NCBI RefSeq assembly: GCF_032854445.1
Contig: NC_088307.1
Location: forward strand, 23,631,953-23,695,952
Direction of reading: 5' to 3'
DNA: 64,000 bases
Source: Liolophura sinensis
Lineage: Eukaryota > Mollusca > Polyplacophora > Chitonida > Chitonidae
Part shown: positions 11,944-23,548 of the stretch, piece after piece
Layout: every line of letters begins with the position of its first letter
Position numbering within the stretch: position 1 is the first letter of the stretch
Notes under the pieces: generated by a model
What the model saw: only the letters and a program-made list of their open reading frames with translations
Told to the model about the DNA's origin: nothing
Database searches by the model: none
Translations under genes and position numbers: made by a program

Positions 11944-12891
11944 TCACACAGGAACGGGAGGAGGGGGGCCTTGTCGACATGGCAAACGGCACTTACAAGC
12001 ACAGCGACAGAGAACCTGGCAGAAAAAACGACGCAAACCGATCATGAATTCTCTAGAGAATATCATGTAAACGATGAACTTGTACCAGGCGTTGCCAATA
12101 GCAACCCAGAGGGTGTAGAAATGTAGCCTCTGCATGACAGGGCTCAGGTTCGGGGTAGGGAAGACATGCTGATGAATCTGAACTGAGCACCATGGGATCC
12201 AGGTCACGACGAAGATTAGCGAGTTTAGTGCGTTTACGCGATAATTCTGCGGCCGCATGGCCTTGTCCACTAACACTTTCTCACAAACCAGTTTGGTTTT
12301 GTTGTATGCCTTGGTGAAGAGGTAAGCATTCGTCGCGACCAGGGTGAGCACCGCTGGAAGAGTTATCAACAATCCTGACGTCACAAAGTATGCTGTGTTC
12401 GACTGAGACGCAAACACGCACAGAAACGTTGCCTTCACAAAGTATGTTCGTTCGTTCAGAGCAAAAAGAGGTGGACCACAGAAGCTGAGGGCCGCAACCC
12501 AGACTAATGCTACCCAGCATGCACTGCGCACAGGCGACATCAGGGTCTCGTGGCGTTCAGGCTTACGAATTGCGAAGTAATGGTCTACATTAATCCACAT
12601 CATCGAATAAAGGGAGACAATCCAGCACATGGCCGCAAGATAGGCCTGCGTGTTACAGAATGTTTCGTCCTTGTACACCCATTTGCCGTAGAGAGATGAG
12701 AATATAGCGAATGGCGTTATCACCAACCCAATCAACAAGTCCGAGAACACTACAGATGTGAAGAAGTACTTGTTGATATTCTTGAAAGCATCCGTCCAGC
12801 CAACCACAAACAGCATAAGGACATTGAATGTCAAAATCAGAAGGGTTTCCAGACATATGATGAATGTCTCAAAGGTGAAATGGATCGACAT
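11944..12891 (-). CDS. orphan class A (rhodopsin-like) G-protein-coupled receptor, intronless
   Basis: A seven-transmembrane receptor of 315 residues, expected at the plasma membrane and coupling to G proteins. Landmarks: N23 (1.50) in TM1; SDLLIGL with D51 (2.50) in TM2; C79 (3.25) and C158 in extracellular loop 2 for the conserved disulfide; WINVDHY at 99-105 where DRY is usual; W131 in TM4; P179 in TM5; TWIPW at 230-234 for the TM6 WxP; GNAWYKFIVY at 266-275, where K271-F272 replace the N-P of NPxxY but Y275 is kept. A basic helix 8 (GLRRFF), a cysteine-rich tail (six Cys in 291-305) and a PPPPVPV terminus follow. The N-terminus is very short, with no glycosylation sequon before TM1. The ATG at 12891 has G at -3, and an in-frame TGA lies ten codons upstream, supporting this start. 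The TM6-TM7 spacing recalls the GPR21/GPR52 group, but the ligand and subfamily are unknown. Confidence 0.93.
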   Translation of the reverse strand: MSIHFTFETFIICLETLLILTFNVLMLFVVGWTDAFKNINKYFFTSVVFSDLLIGLVITPFAIFSSLYGKWVYKDETFCNTQAYLAAMCWIVSLYSMMWINVDHYFAIRKPERHETLMSPVRSACWVALVWVAALSFCGPPLFALNERTYFVKATFLCVFASQSNTAYFVTSGLLITLPAVLTLVATNAYLFTKAYNKTKLVCEKVLVDKAMRPQNYRVNALNSLIFVVTWIPWCSVQIHQHVFPTPNLSPVMQRLHFYTLWVAIGNAWYKFIVYMIFSREFMIGLRRFFCQVLCRCACKCRLPCRQGPPPPVPV

Positions 12892-13757
12892 GGCGATCAG
12901 AATATGATGTAACAGTCACGCAGAGTTCTTCAAGAAAACCTTTGATACCTAAAAACCTCCGAGTTCGAGAATCACTTGGTAAAATACGTGCGTGCCTACG
13001 CAGCCTCCACCAGGTCTTGAACTACCGCCAGCTTGATTCCAGTTTACAGTTTTGGACATGTGTACCCCATTAAATGGCATTACAACAGCATCTTTTTTTC
13101 CACAACGGGTATCACACTTCCTATGGATTTTTACATGTACACATCCATAAACAATTTTTCATCCTCTCTAATCACGTGTCTCAAATCCGGAACACTTCAC
13201 AGTCCTGAAATGGCTGTCTGATATCTCCTTGGCCGTACAAATTGTCTCAACATTTCACCAAACAAAAAAATAACAAAAAAATAAAAATGAAATAAAAGAA
13301 AATAAATAATGATACAGTTCATGGGAGATATTTACCTCTCACACTGTCAACAGGACAAAAACTGATCTAAAATCAAATGCCTTCCCACTGTTAGTTCACA
13401 TTTTGATTGAACATTTTTCACTCATATCCATGTCAAATAAAGCCTGTTTTCTGTTTCACTTTTGTATTTCCCGTCTCAGCCCCTATATCTTTTTCCTTGA
13501 AAAATATCTGATATGTGTAAATTCGACAGTTTAGAACCTCACTTCTACACCACAAAACCTCACAAAGCACACATGTTCTTACAAGTAAGTGTGGGTTTGG
13601 GCACAGGTAACTTTCACCAGGTGACTTTTGTATATAGTTACAACAAGATGTCCATTAAATCAGTAAAGATATTTAGACAAAATATTCCAATAATCCATTA
13701 ATCCATTAATAATCCATTTCCTGGGTCGTGTTGCAGCTCCATTACTTAACGCTGAAC
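12892..13757. other. upstream region of the GPCR; no gene seen
   Basis: This would hold the GPCR's 5' untranslated region and promoter if they are local. I see no convincing TATA box or initiator. It includes an A-rich tract at about 13263-13310. Confidence 0.4.
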
Positions 13758-14245
13758 AGAAGAACCTTGGCCCGTTGATTGTACTGCTGTATCAAACTGC
13801 TATTTGGTAATAAACTCAAGAACCTTGGCCCGTTGATTGTACTGCTGTATCAAACTGCTATTTGGTAATAAACTCAAGAACCTTGGCCCGTTGATTGTAC
13901 TGCTGTATCAAACTGCTATTTGGTAATAAACTCAAGAACCTTGGCCCGTTGATTGTACTGCTGGATCAAACTGCTATTTGGTAATAAACTCTAGAGTCTT
14001 GGCCCGTTGACTGTCACTGCTAGTTCTGAACTGCTCTTTGGTAATAAACTCAAGAATCTTGGCCTGTTGACTGTCACTGCTAGTTCTGTACTGCTCTTTG
14101 GTAATAGACTCAAGAATCTTGGCCTGTTGACTTCTACTGTTCACATTACACTTCCTATCTGCCCGTGAAATGCGGAATCTGGGCCCGATGACTGTTACTG
14201 TTCACATTAAACTTCCTATCTGGCTGTAAAATGTAGAATCTGGGA
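13758..14245. repeat. 58-60 bp tandem repeat, about eight units
   Basis: Four near-identical 58-bp units begin at about 13760, 13818, 13876 and 13934 (AAGAACCTTGGCCCGTTGAT...). Progressively diverged 60-bp and longer units follow to about 14245. The gradient from perfect to decayed copies runs away from the GPCR. Confidence 0.9.
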
Positions 14246-15325
14246 ACAGCATGAACTGCTATATACACGTACATATACTTCCAATCCAAAATCTCAAGTC
14301 TAAACCCATCTCACTGTTTCCAGCTGTGTAGAGCTTGCAGCCAACTGGTCAACTACATTTATACAAGGCAGTCCAGTGACTCCAGACGGGTGTCCTGAAG
14401 TCGTCAATTTCTCCAGCTTTTAAGCTTGTTCCCTGGGGGGTAGGTCCCGGGCCTTAATCCAACGTTAGCACCAGTCTCTGTGTCAATACTTCCATTTATG
14501 ACATTAACGGCAGCCAAGAGACGACCTCACATTTTGCTGGCCGTTCGTTCCGGCAAACCGGTTTCATTTTATAGTGGAAAACTCGGCCTAAATTCTTTTT
14601 ATAGGTTCTTGGAAAAAATGGCCAGTTACAGATTGAGTTCTCCGAGAAATGAGACAGGCCTTCGTTTTAATATATTCCCGAGAGATTGGTTTTCCTTGCC
14701 TGTTAGTGAAACTGATGAGGGGATCCACTTTTCTTAAGGCCAGGCTCAGATGTTTACAGCACAGCAAAGTGTTAATTCCCGCGCAATAACAGGTCTTTCA
14801 CATTCCTGCAAAGAAATGGTGAGATAAATCCTGCGTTACAATGTCTAAATTATGCATATAATTTTTCATAAGTGACATTTTAAATCTGCAAATGCATTTC
14901 GACTTGACACTCTAGAGATCTAGTCAAATGAAGAAAGAACTGATAATTTTACACCAGCAAAAAATTAGCTGCAATCTGATACCTTTTAAATTCTGAATAC
15001 AAAAGCTTGTTTTCACCTTTTAACAAAATTCATGTTTAATTCATATTTCACTTCCTGAGATACATCGTTTCATATCTACTTTGCACAGCTTAAGTAACAA
15101 TTTGCGGCGGTTTTAAATAACCCACAACTTCTGCTGTTGCTGAATTGAATTTCTATGTCGTTCATAAGCTGTGTGCATGCAGTACTGCATGCCTAGTATG
15201 TTGTTAAACAACAATCAAATAAATAAATAAATACTGTGTCTCTCCATATGTGTTATTAAACATACTAGAGAAGATGGAAGCTTCAATGCTTCTCTCGCTT
15301 AAATGTACAAATAGATCCCAGTTTA
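14246..15325. other. no gene recognised
   Basis: Slightly GC-richer up to about 14560, then AT-rich. The 85-codon plus frame at 14480-14737 shows no domain. Confidence 0.45.
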
Positions 15326-15326
15326 T

Positions 15327-15870
15327 CATTGCAACCAAAAGCCACTCATTGTGGCCTCCTGGTTACGACCTTGGGGAATAACACCGAATGTATTCCACTA
15401 CCACCTTTCTCATTACAACCAAAGGCCACGCATTGTGGCCTCCTGGTTGAGGCCTTGGGGAATAACACCAAATGTATTCCACTACCACCTTCTCATTACA
15501 ACCAAAGGCCACGCATTGTGGCCTCCTGGTTGAGATCTTGGGGAACAATGCCAGACATATTCCACTACAACCTTTCTCATTACAACCAAAGGCCATGCAT
15601 TGTGGCCTCCTGGTTGAGACCTTGTGGAACAATGCCAGACGTATTCCACTACCACCTTCTCATTACAACCAAAGGCCACGCATTGTGGCCTCCTGGTTGA
15701 GATCTTGGGGAACAATGCCAGACGTATTCCACTACCACCTTTCTCATTACAACCAAAGGCCATGCATTGTGGCCTCCTGGTTGAGACCTTGGGGAATAAC
15801 ACCAGACATATTCCACTACCACCTTCTCATTACAACCAAAGGCCATGCATTGTGGCCTCCTGGGTGACAT
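15327..15870. repeat. 83-84 bp tandem repeat, about 6.5 units
   Basis: Units share CATTACAACCAAAGGCCACG and start near 15411, 15494, 15577, 15661, 15745 and 15828. Overlapping open frames of up to 131 codons on both strands come only from the repeat. A two-unit alternation is visible (CCAGACGTATT versus CCAAATGTATT variants). Confidence 0.9.
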
Positions 15871-16169
15871 ATTCGCCTACCACCTTCTGATTAAAAATGA
15901 CTTTGAAGTATATCACGACTGTCTCGTGATGGAAAATATGCTAATTTAACACTACTTCGGTCTACATGGCAAAATGGTGAACTATGAACAGATGCCCTTT
16001 CGGGTGGTAAAAAAACTTTGAACAACAACATCTTGGTTATCCTACATTACAAAAAATAAAAATGATGTTTTTTGAACTTAAAATGTGATTCTTTATCGAT
16101 ACATATATTTCGGTACATTTTGTCTAGTGTTATCATTTCTTAATTGCTAGGCAGCTTGTTATCATCTGG

Positions 16170-16347
16170 CATGCTGGCTTCCTCTCCAGCCGTAAGTGGG
16201 AAGGTCTACCACCAACCTGCGGAAGGTCGTGGGTTTTCCCTGGGTTCGGCCCAGTTTCCACCCACCATAATGCTGGCCGCCGATGTATAAATGAAATATT
16301 CTTGAGTACGGCGTAAAACACCAATCAAATAAATAATAAATAAATTA
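16170..16347 (+). repeat. SINE-A, 5'-truncated
   Basis: Starts at CATGCTGGCTTCCTCTCC and runs through the core and 3' module to (AAAT)n. The flanks ttatcatctgg (16159-16169) and ttattatctgg (16348-16358) match at 10 of 11 positions, a likely target-site duplication. Confidence 0.82.
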
Positions 16348-16359
16348 TTATTATCTGGT

Positions 16360-17170
16360 TAATATTAATTACTATGACAGGTTATTACCATGTAATCAAC
16401 ACTTGAGTAAAGGCACAAAAAACACAATTAATGCTCTTGAAACTCTAGAATGAATGATCACATCTTCAAGCCACATCAGCAATATTTCAGCCACATTGTG
16501 GGGAGAAAAGTGAATGGTTTTGGGTATATGATAATGAGAAGACCTAAAAAAACAAAAAAACAAAAAAAACAGACATACATTTTTATAAAAACCACCGAAA
16601 ATAACCCGAACGTCAGTTAAATATTGAAATCCATAATATTTTTACACCATATGATGTAGAAAACTGCATGAAATGCTGCAACATTTATTCTGATACTAAA
16701 CATGTAAACTAGGATGGACGCCAAAGTATCACTGAATTCCCGTAACAACAAAAATAAAACAGCAAAAACTGGCAATATTCAGTGTGGTTCAGCCACACAC
16801 TGAAGTCATACGCATCATTAAACGAGTTAGCTGAATTCAGAGTTGCAAGGGTTGTGAAAAATTTAACAGCTATAGTCATCCAGGGCATCCTGGAGCATAA
16901 AACCCTTAAATCTATCTAGCTGCGTAAAAAAGAAAAGAACAAGAGCTTGAATAATGCAATTGCTTTCTTTCAGCATTTGATTTATATTGATCGATATTAC
17001 CCTGTGATTCCCATGTCATTAATTGTTGTGGCATAAACGCTTAACTTCTACTCAACATCCAAGGAAATTTAAGAAAAAAAATCAGTTAAACGACAGAACT
17101 CCTCAGTCCTGTGTAATTAGATATCCTGCATGAGAGAACCTGAATGTGGAGCAACTCGCCTCTATTCCAA
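16360..17170. other. no gene recognised
   Basis: AT-rich sequence with an (AAAC)-rich stretch at about 16550-16570. Confidence 0.5.
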
Positions 17171-17171
17171 C

Positions 17172-17327
17172 TACTGTAATTCTTCAATCTCTTCACAAGT
17201 TTATTCAACTGATAAAATTACACTTTTGATGAAGCCCTGAAATTGGCCAATAAAAAAGGAGTATAAATTACACTAAAAGTTGCTGTTTCACATGTGAAAA
17301 AGTTGAGGAAAGAGGGTAGTAAGGTGT
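17172..17327 (-). mobile_element. MITE-like repeat M1, internally deleted
   Basis: CTGTAATTCTTCAATCTCTT at the left and CATGTGAAAAAGTTGAGG at the right, with a shortened interior (TGATAAAATTACAC, CCCTGAAATTGGCCAA). About 60 bp shorter than full copies. Confidence 0.72.
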
Positions 17328-17387
17328 ATAAAACATCCCTGAAGGAAAGTATTGCCAATTCACGGTACAAATCAAGGTGAGTTACTG

Positions 17388-17532
17388 TAAATCTTAAAAT
17401 TTTCAACCACTGAGGCACTTTTTCCAGTGGAATTTAGGCAAACAATTATTATGAAACCCCACGGTTCTCTTAGAGTGTTTCAAAATATCGGTTGCAGAGA
17501 GACTGTTGAAAAGTTGAAGAAGTAGGGTATAC
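17388..17532 (+). mobile_element. MITE-like repeat M2, internally deleted
   Basis: Starts TAAATCTTAAAATTTTCAAC and ends TTGAAAAGTTGAAGAAGTAG, with the M2 segment TTTCAAAATATCGGTTGCAG. It lies only 60 bp from an M1 copy. Confidence 0.7.
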
Positions 17533-19190
17533 CATCAAGATAACACAGATCGTACTAATTTTTATATTGATAGATCCAAAATGGCCAAAAGGCACATTAA
17601 TAAGTTACAATGAACATCTCTGCCTACCTTAAGGTCAAAATTAAAATATTGTTTGACTGATGTTACAAGCCCTTTATAACAAAAGAGGGTAGGCAGGTAG
17701 GGTTTTTTTCTGATACATGTGAAATGAGAGTGACACAATTGTGGATGTCAACAGAAAAAGGGGCTTTGTTGGGGATTCCATGATAACGTAGGTTTAGAAC
17801 AAAAATCTTCCATTGTGATCATGTTTCAGCGGATATTAGGGCGTAAGGTCTCAATTTGTCACTGTGATTATACCATTCCATGACTGAATTAATTTAATTC
17901 ACAAAAAAATAGACTAGGGGATTTACGTCTGTGGGCCACGCGTAAAACCACAGCTATCGCTTGGGTGACTTGTTCTTGGAGGTACAGGCCTGTCCAAGTT
18001 TTGTCAGTGTTTGCACACATTTTGCGCCACTCATAACCAGAGTCACACAATTCTCAAGATTAGGTCTGTTTTAACTGTATATCAGGTCGAAATGAATTGA
18101 AACAAGAAGAATTCTACTCTGTCGTTGAAAGACGCTGACAGCTGCGATGTTTACAAAATTTCCTTGAGCATCTTCCAATGATTATCTCACTAAATGAGTA
18201 ATTAATTTGAAATCTCGACTCCCTATGGAAACACACGGACACTGAACATCAGTTCAGTAAAATATACCATTCCCCCCCAAAAATGGCAACTCTATTTTAC
18301 TGGTATCCAAATGGATACGGGTGAAAACACTTCACAGGTATTTCGATCTTCGGATATGGGTTGCAAATACCCGTTGAAGCGCTATAAGGTTCAACAGCAG
18401 GAGAGGAAATTGTTAGCCAAAAAAATCGGCTGTGAATTTTTAATATTGGGTAAGGTCTAGTTCATAGCCGAGAAGCTATCCGTGATAAAACATGCATTTG
18501 GGAATAGAGGCTTTGCCGACTTTCTCAGTCATTTACCGCACCTGTAACTTCATATGATTTTTTCACAAACTAATCCCTGCATTCTTCCGTAATTACAGTC
18601 TGTGAGTTAAGTAATCCAGTCAACAACATTACACATGTCCATCACATGCACCTGGTCTTCATTATTTAACACTGAAATAGACAAAGCACTTCACCTGAGA
18701 AAAATACAAAACACCTGAGCTCATGGGGCTTATAATAGAGTAGACAAATAGCTGCTCACTTTGGACCTTCTGGAAATCAAGGTAACAAGAAACTTGGCAT
18801 TAACTGTGTTTACAAGACTAACCACACATGCAAACTGTGGGGGGGGGGGGGGGTTTGAGGGGATGGGGTAAGGTATTAATATTGGGGATTATTTGGCTAT
18901 GCTGGATCTAGACGCAAACACGACAAAGGTTTAACCATGTTTACTGGGAACAAGTCCTGCTCTGTGTCACATGCCTTAAGCTGTTGTATCATATTATGCA
19001 ACAAAATCCATGTATGTGTTTGCAAGCTTTAATAACTACACATACAAGCAGTAGGGGTGGGGGGGGGGGGGGTGGAAGCGTTAATTGGCTTGCAATAACT
19101 GGCTTGGCTATTTGGCCAAAGCTTTGGTAAGGTACCATAACATGTACATTGCAGTATAGAGTACTAAACTATGGAGACCCTACAACTACC
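17533..19190. other. no gene recognised; G-runs
   Basis: Unique sequence with poly(G) runs at about 18838-18854 and 19061-19073. No exon could be supported. Confidence 0.5.
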
Positions 19191-19409
19191 CTTATACCTC
19201 AACCTTTTTGCATATGAAAGAGCAATGTTCAGTACAACCTCTGCACATATTTAATTTGATTTTGGAGACAAATCTACATCGGTTAGATTAGCCAGATTCA
19301 GGGTTTCACAAAAAGTATGATTTTATCTGCCAACACTGAATAATGCCCACAGAACATGCTTGACTAAACACCTTGCCGACATGCGAAAAGGTTGAAGAAT
19401 TACAGTAGC
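19191..19409 (+). mobile_element. MITE-like repeat M1
   Basis: Starts ATACCTCAACCTTTTTGCAT and ends ATGCGAAAAGGTTGAAGAAT followed by TACAGTA. The interior matches the M1 consensus throughout. Confidence 0.82.
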
Positions 19410-19829
19410 ACAGTCACGACAAATGTGATAATTGACAAATGGTTGCACATATATATTACAAGGGAAATCCGGCCTCTTGACAATTAATTTACCTCAGTCA
19501 GCGTTTTATTCCAAATGTTCATGTATGGTTAAAAATTAGTAGAGCACACGTACCCCTAGCAGTATGGCTACAAGCTCAAATCCATTTTTGGCTTAACTAA
19601 GGTTGTGGATTGAAGTTCTGAGGGTTTTTATTGGGTGTTAGCTAGACAAAGGGTGTGCAGGGCTTTCATTATCCCAGGCATCCTGGTTTCCAGCATCCTT
19701 TTACATACATCTAAGTGCAATAATCAAAACAAAAAATAAAAAAATAAATAGATAAATGAATAAAAACAAACAAACAAACAGTATACACAGAAGAACAACT
19801 AGGTCTGGCCAAGAGGTTGTCAGGGATTG

Positions 19830-19961
19830 TTCGAGATGACCCACTGGGCTCAGTGTTTGGTTTCCTCTCTCCTGCATAATGCTGTGTGCCATTGTATCAG
19901 TGAATATTCTTCAGAAGGAGCTAAAACACCAACTAAATAAATGAATAAATAAATAAATTAA
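19830..19961 (+). repeat. degraded SINE-A 3' portion
   Basis: Recognisable by GGTTTCCTCTCTCCTGCATA, a diverged GTGAATATTCTTCAG...AAAACACCAAC module and an (AAAT)n tail at 19936-19961. Confidence 0.65.
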
Positions 19962-20128
19962 TCTGCCGTGACTTTTAAACAACCTAATCTGATGAGTTAT
20001 CATAATGAGAGAGATAGAAAAAATAGGACTCCAGGCCGCAAAACAGATATTTGCATACTAACCCTCAACCAAAATCAACGTTCCAGGTCAGTAATGGCAA
20101 AGACACTGATCCTGACTTCAAACATGTC

Positions 20129-20214
20129 ATGGCAGTCAAATGGCATGGCAGTCAAATGGCATGGCAGTCAAATGGCATGGCAATCAAATGGCATGGCAAT
20201 CAAATGGCATGGCC
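20129..20214. repeat. 16-bp minisatellite, about 5.4 units
   Basis: Units of ATGGCAGTCAAATGGC start at 20129, 20145, 20161, 20177 and 20193, with one G-to-A variant in the later units. Confidence 0.92.
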
Positions 20215-20829
20215 ATACCTACATATTCCAGAGCAACAAGGTCCAGTATGGTTTATATGGCATTACAGCCTTATGAATGTTAACGAAAGGTAGAAAAGGA
20301 GTATATGGCAATATGGCCCCATGTAGATCTACGCACAGAATTTACCAAATACCTCAGGGTACATGTGCAATCTTTTGTGCTTTGTTGATTTCCACAATTC
20401 ATTAAAACTATTTAACCGATACAAGTGTTCACTTAAACCAAGTTAAGAACAGCAGAAACATTCTGATCATTAAGAAAGATTTTAATATTATCTACCACCA
20501 ATAACTGAATATCAACTGACCCATCTCCATTTTCACAGAAATGCATAGGAAACACTGGCTTACAAATAAATTTTGAACACGGCAGCTTTTAACGATGTCC
20601 ATGCTTCATTCTAATCCCTATCTTTTCGAGCAAGGTTTCGATATCTCCGTTTGAATTCTCAGCATATGCATATGTATGCATTATGCATATATGTATGAAT
20701 AATGCATGGTCGTCTACAAATCGATGTAACTGAATGAATAATAGATGTATTAAAAGACTCTTTAGGCTTCATGATAATGTGTGACATAACCTAAAGTCAA
20801 TTTGCCCCTATGTATGTATGCTTGGCTTT

Positions 20830-21025
20830 AAATGCTGTATTCAACAATTTTTCAGTCATTATTTTAGGACGACAATAAGTCATTAGGGTTGTGTACATGA
20901 ATTGTCTTCTCGTGGCAGAGCGTCCAAGCTGCTAAAGTGCTGCTGCCACTGAAATATCATGCCAAAGACACCAAACAGGACACACCACCCATTACGCTCT
21001 ACCAGGCCAACCAATCCTGTTTCCT
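20830..21025 (-). repeat. SINE-C fragment
   Basis: Carries the shared 3' module (CAACAATTTTTCAGTCAT at the left) and the SINE-C body (AAAGTGCTGCTGCCACTGAA, ATGCCAAAGACACCA). The head is missing, and the copy ends next to a (TA)n tract. Confidence 0.75.
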
Positions 21026-21036
21026 TCCTGCATGTG

Positions 21037-21116
<80 letters not shown>
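21037..21116. repeat. (TA)n microsatellite
   Basis: About 40 TA dinucleotides, uninterrupted. It generates long Tyr-Ile frames on both strands that are not genes. Confidence 0.97.
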
Positions 21117-21119
<3 letters not shown>

Positions 21120-22010
21120 GGAGGAACAAATTGGACTCTTCAAAGAGTTCAATATATGACTTGGACTTTGTTTTAATAGGGGATTAGCCTGTCTACCATG
21201 TGGCAGGACTTCACGCATGCGCTCTCAAGACTATAGCAGGTTTTGACACCTGGGTAAAAGGTACTCAGAATGCACCCAGTCGTGCGTCACTTGCTCACAA
21301 CAAAGCCTCCTGTTCAGGCAGCGAATAATAAATACAGAACAACAGAATGGATGTCAAACCACTTTGCCAATTTCCTTGGGAAAATCATGTTTGAAAGTAA
21401 ATAATATTATAAACAAAAATATGCTATCGCTAGTTGAATAGTAATGATCGCGCATGCATGGTTTGTATGCCTTATAAAGATAAAAATTTCCGATTAGTTA
21501 CATTTTAACATACTTGCCAAGCAAATGAAGATACTATATATACAAATACAAACAAACCTATCGTCAATGCGAGAGGTACTTGGCTTACTTTTGTCCAAAC
21601 GCTAGAAAGGTGTTTTATAAGATTTTTTATTGATTTAATAACTTCATTGCTTCATTAGTTCCCTAGCTTCTGGTAATGGACAGGAATAAGTTTCCGGACA
21701 TTTTTTTTCCCCACAGTGCTTCAATGCAGTGAGTTGAAATGTGATGCATCGTTTCATCATGACATACAAATCATTTTCACATTTCTGTCTGTTTCACCAT
21801 CATTTATGACAAAATTATAGCAGTTTTGTCTTATTTTTCTGTATCTCTTAATATAATTTGGAATACATATCTTTGCCTTCAACCATTTCACGTGGAAACT
21901 CCTTATAAAATCTGGATAAAATATAGCCGATCCAGTTACTTGTGTGGAGATGATTGGAATTTCCATTTTCAGATATCACCATAATTTAGAATTTTTAAAT
22001 AATCATAAAG
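21120..22010. other. no gene recognised
   Basis: AT-rich unique sequence with domain-free open frames. Confidence 0.5.
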
Positions 22011-22013
<3 letters not shown>

Positions 22014-22099
<86 letters not shown>

Positions 22100-22130
22100 C
22101 ATACATACATACATACATATATATATATTA
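22014..22130. repeat. (AT)n/(ATAC)n compound microsatellite
   Basis: A long AT run to about 22079, then mixed AT and ACAT units to about 22130. Confidence 0.95.
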
Positions 22131-23125
22131 TAACTGTGGAGATTTAAACGAGGATGACATTTCAGCCCAATGGAAAGTGGATTTGACTATATTCCATTTC
22201 AATGCACCAAAATTTATTACCCCCTACCACGATGATACACTGCAGAAAGCTGCTCTTGCAAATTTCTCCGAAAACATTGGCTCACGGGGTCATAGAGACA
22301 AATATTAGCAGGAAGTTAATAAACGTTCAGCAGAAGCGTATAATCACTGTAGGTAATCTTCAGTGAGTTATATTTTTTAAAATCATTGGGGACTGCGCAT
22401 GCGCACCTACGTTGATAGCAGTGCTTTTCGAGAAGTATAGGAATGTAGTGTTCACAAAAATCAAACTCAAATTGCTTATGGGGCCCTAAATTTCCAGATG
22501 TGTACATTCAGTTAAGTGTTTCCCTGATCTTATTTTTCTAAACTATCGATCGTTACATGCAGTTGTGTGGAAATGTCAGTTTATGGAACTCAAACATGAC
22601 CAGTTTTGGATATTTTTGAAAATGGCTCGTGTGTTTCAAATGTGGCAAGTTTCTCAAATTTCCATCATCCTTTTAAAAAGATTGAGCTCCAGGGCCCCTA
22701 ATGCACCTGCACCAGGTAAATGGCACAAACTAATGCCACCTGCAAAACACAATTTTATCGCACTATGTACGCCGGAAAATAGTTAAAAAATAAAAAATAT
22801 TCCCCATAACTCAATAAATATTGCTGTCCTTTACATACTATATCTTTCCATGCTATAGTCGTATAGATGTGATCAAAATGCTCACTTAGACGCACGAATG
22901 TGACCTTACTACATCTTTGTTGTGCACAGAATTTGGAGTTGACGCTTTTGACTTCCTAAAGTAAGTGTACATGATGGGGGTCCCTTTCGAGGCAGTTCAC
23001 CCCAAGTCTCGCTCATAAATGCCCTGTACACAAGACTTCAAAGGGTGCCTGGCTACGGGAGGGTTCATTCAGAGTAGAAAGGAACAGTGGGTAGGTCTGG
23101 CTGACCGGGCGAGTTGTTCCTCCTC
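22131..23125. other. no gene recognised
   Basis: Unique AT-rich sequence without supported exons. Confidence 0.5.
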
Positions 23126-23129
23126 CCAT

Positions 23130-23205
23130 GTATATCTCCATGTTTCCTCCAACCTTTCAGTGCTAAGTGCCAATCGAGGTGGCAACAAGTGCAATTGGCT
23201 TGTAG
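23130..23205 (-). repeat. SINE-C fragment
   Basis: GTTTCCTCCAACCTTTCAGT followed by GCTAAGTGCCAATCGAGGTG and GCAACAAGTGCAA matches the mid-section of the SINE-C copies at 47936 and 26946. Confidence 0.6.
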
Positions 23206-23432
23206 ATGCCCAGTTGGCCTAGCTAGAATCATAAGTAAAATAAAACATCAACTAATGACTTTTTAGAGGATTAAAGTTCACATGTTTTACATATTACATA
23301 TGACCTTGTCTCTTTGCGGATAGCCTTTATTTATAGTACTGGCTCACTGTAGTGCCATGTTGATGACAACGGATATCCTGGAGTGCATTTGGAAACCATG
23401 TGACTAGTGCTTCAGTCATTTACATATACATG

Positions 23433-23548
23433 TATTTATTTATTTATTTGACTGTTGGTCATCCGTAGGTCACTGGAAGACCTTCCCACTTACAGCCGGA
23501 GAGGAAGCCAGAATGAGCTGGACTTGAACTCATAGCGACTGCATTGGC
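23433..23548 (-). repeat. SINE-A with internal deletion of its conserved core
   Basis: The (ATTT)n tail at 23435-23451 and the head-proximal body (CACTTACAGCCGGAGAGGAA, GAGCTGGACTTGAACTCA) are present. The roughly 95-bp section holding the 3' module and the CCACCATAATG core is missing between TTGACTGTTGG and TCATCCGTAGG. Confidence 0.78.

Noticed and set aside
12281-12856. Minus-strand open frames of 67 and 79 codons inside the GPCR
   Set aside because: They are out-of-frame shadows of the receptor coding sequence.
15329-15890. Several overlapping open frames of 60-131 codons on both strands
   Set aside because: All are translations of the 83-84 bp tandem repeat in different frames.
20883-22147. 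Tyr-Ile-rich open frames
   Set aside because: They are translations of (TA)n microsatellites.
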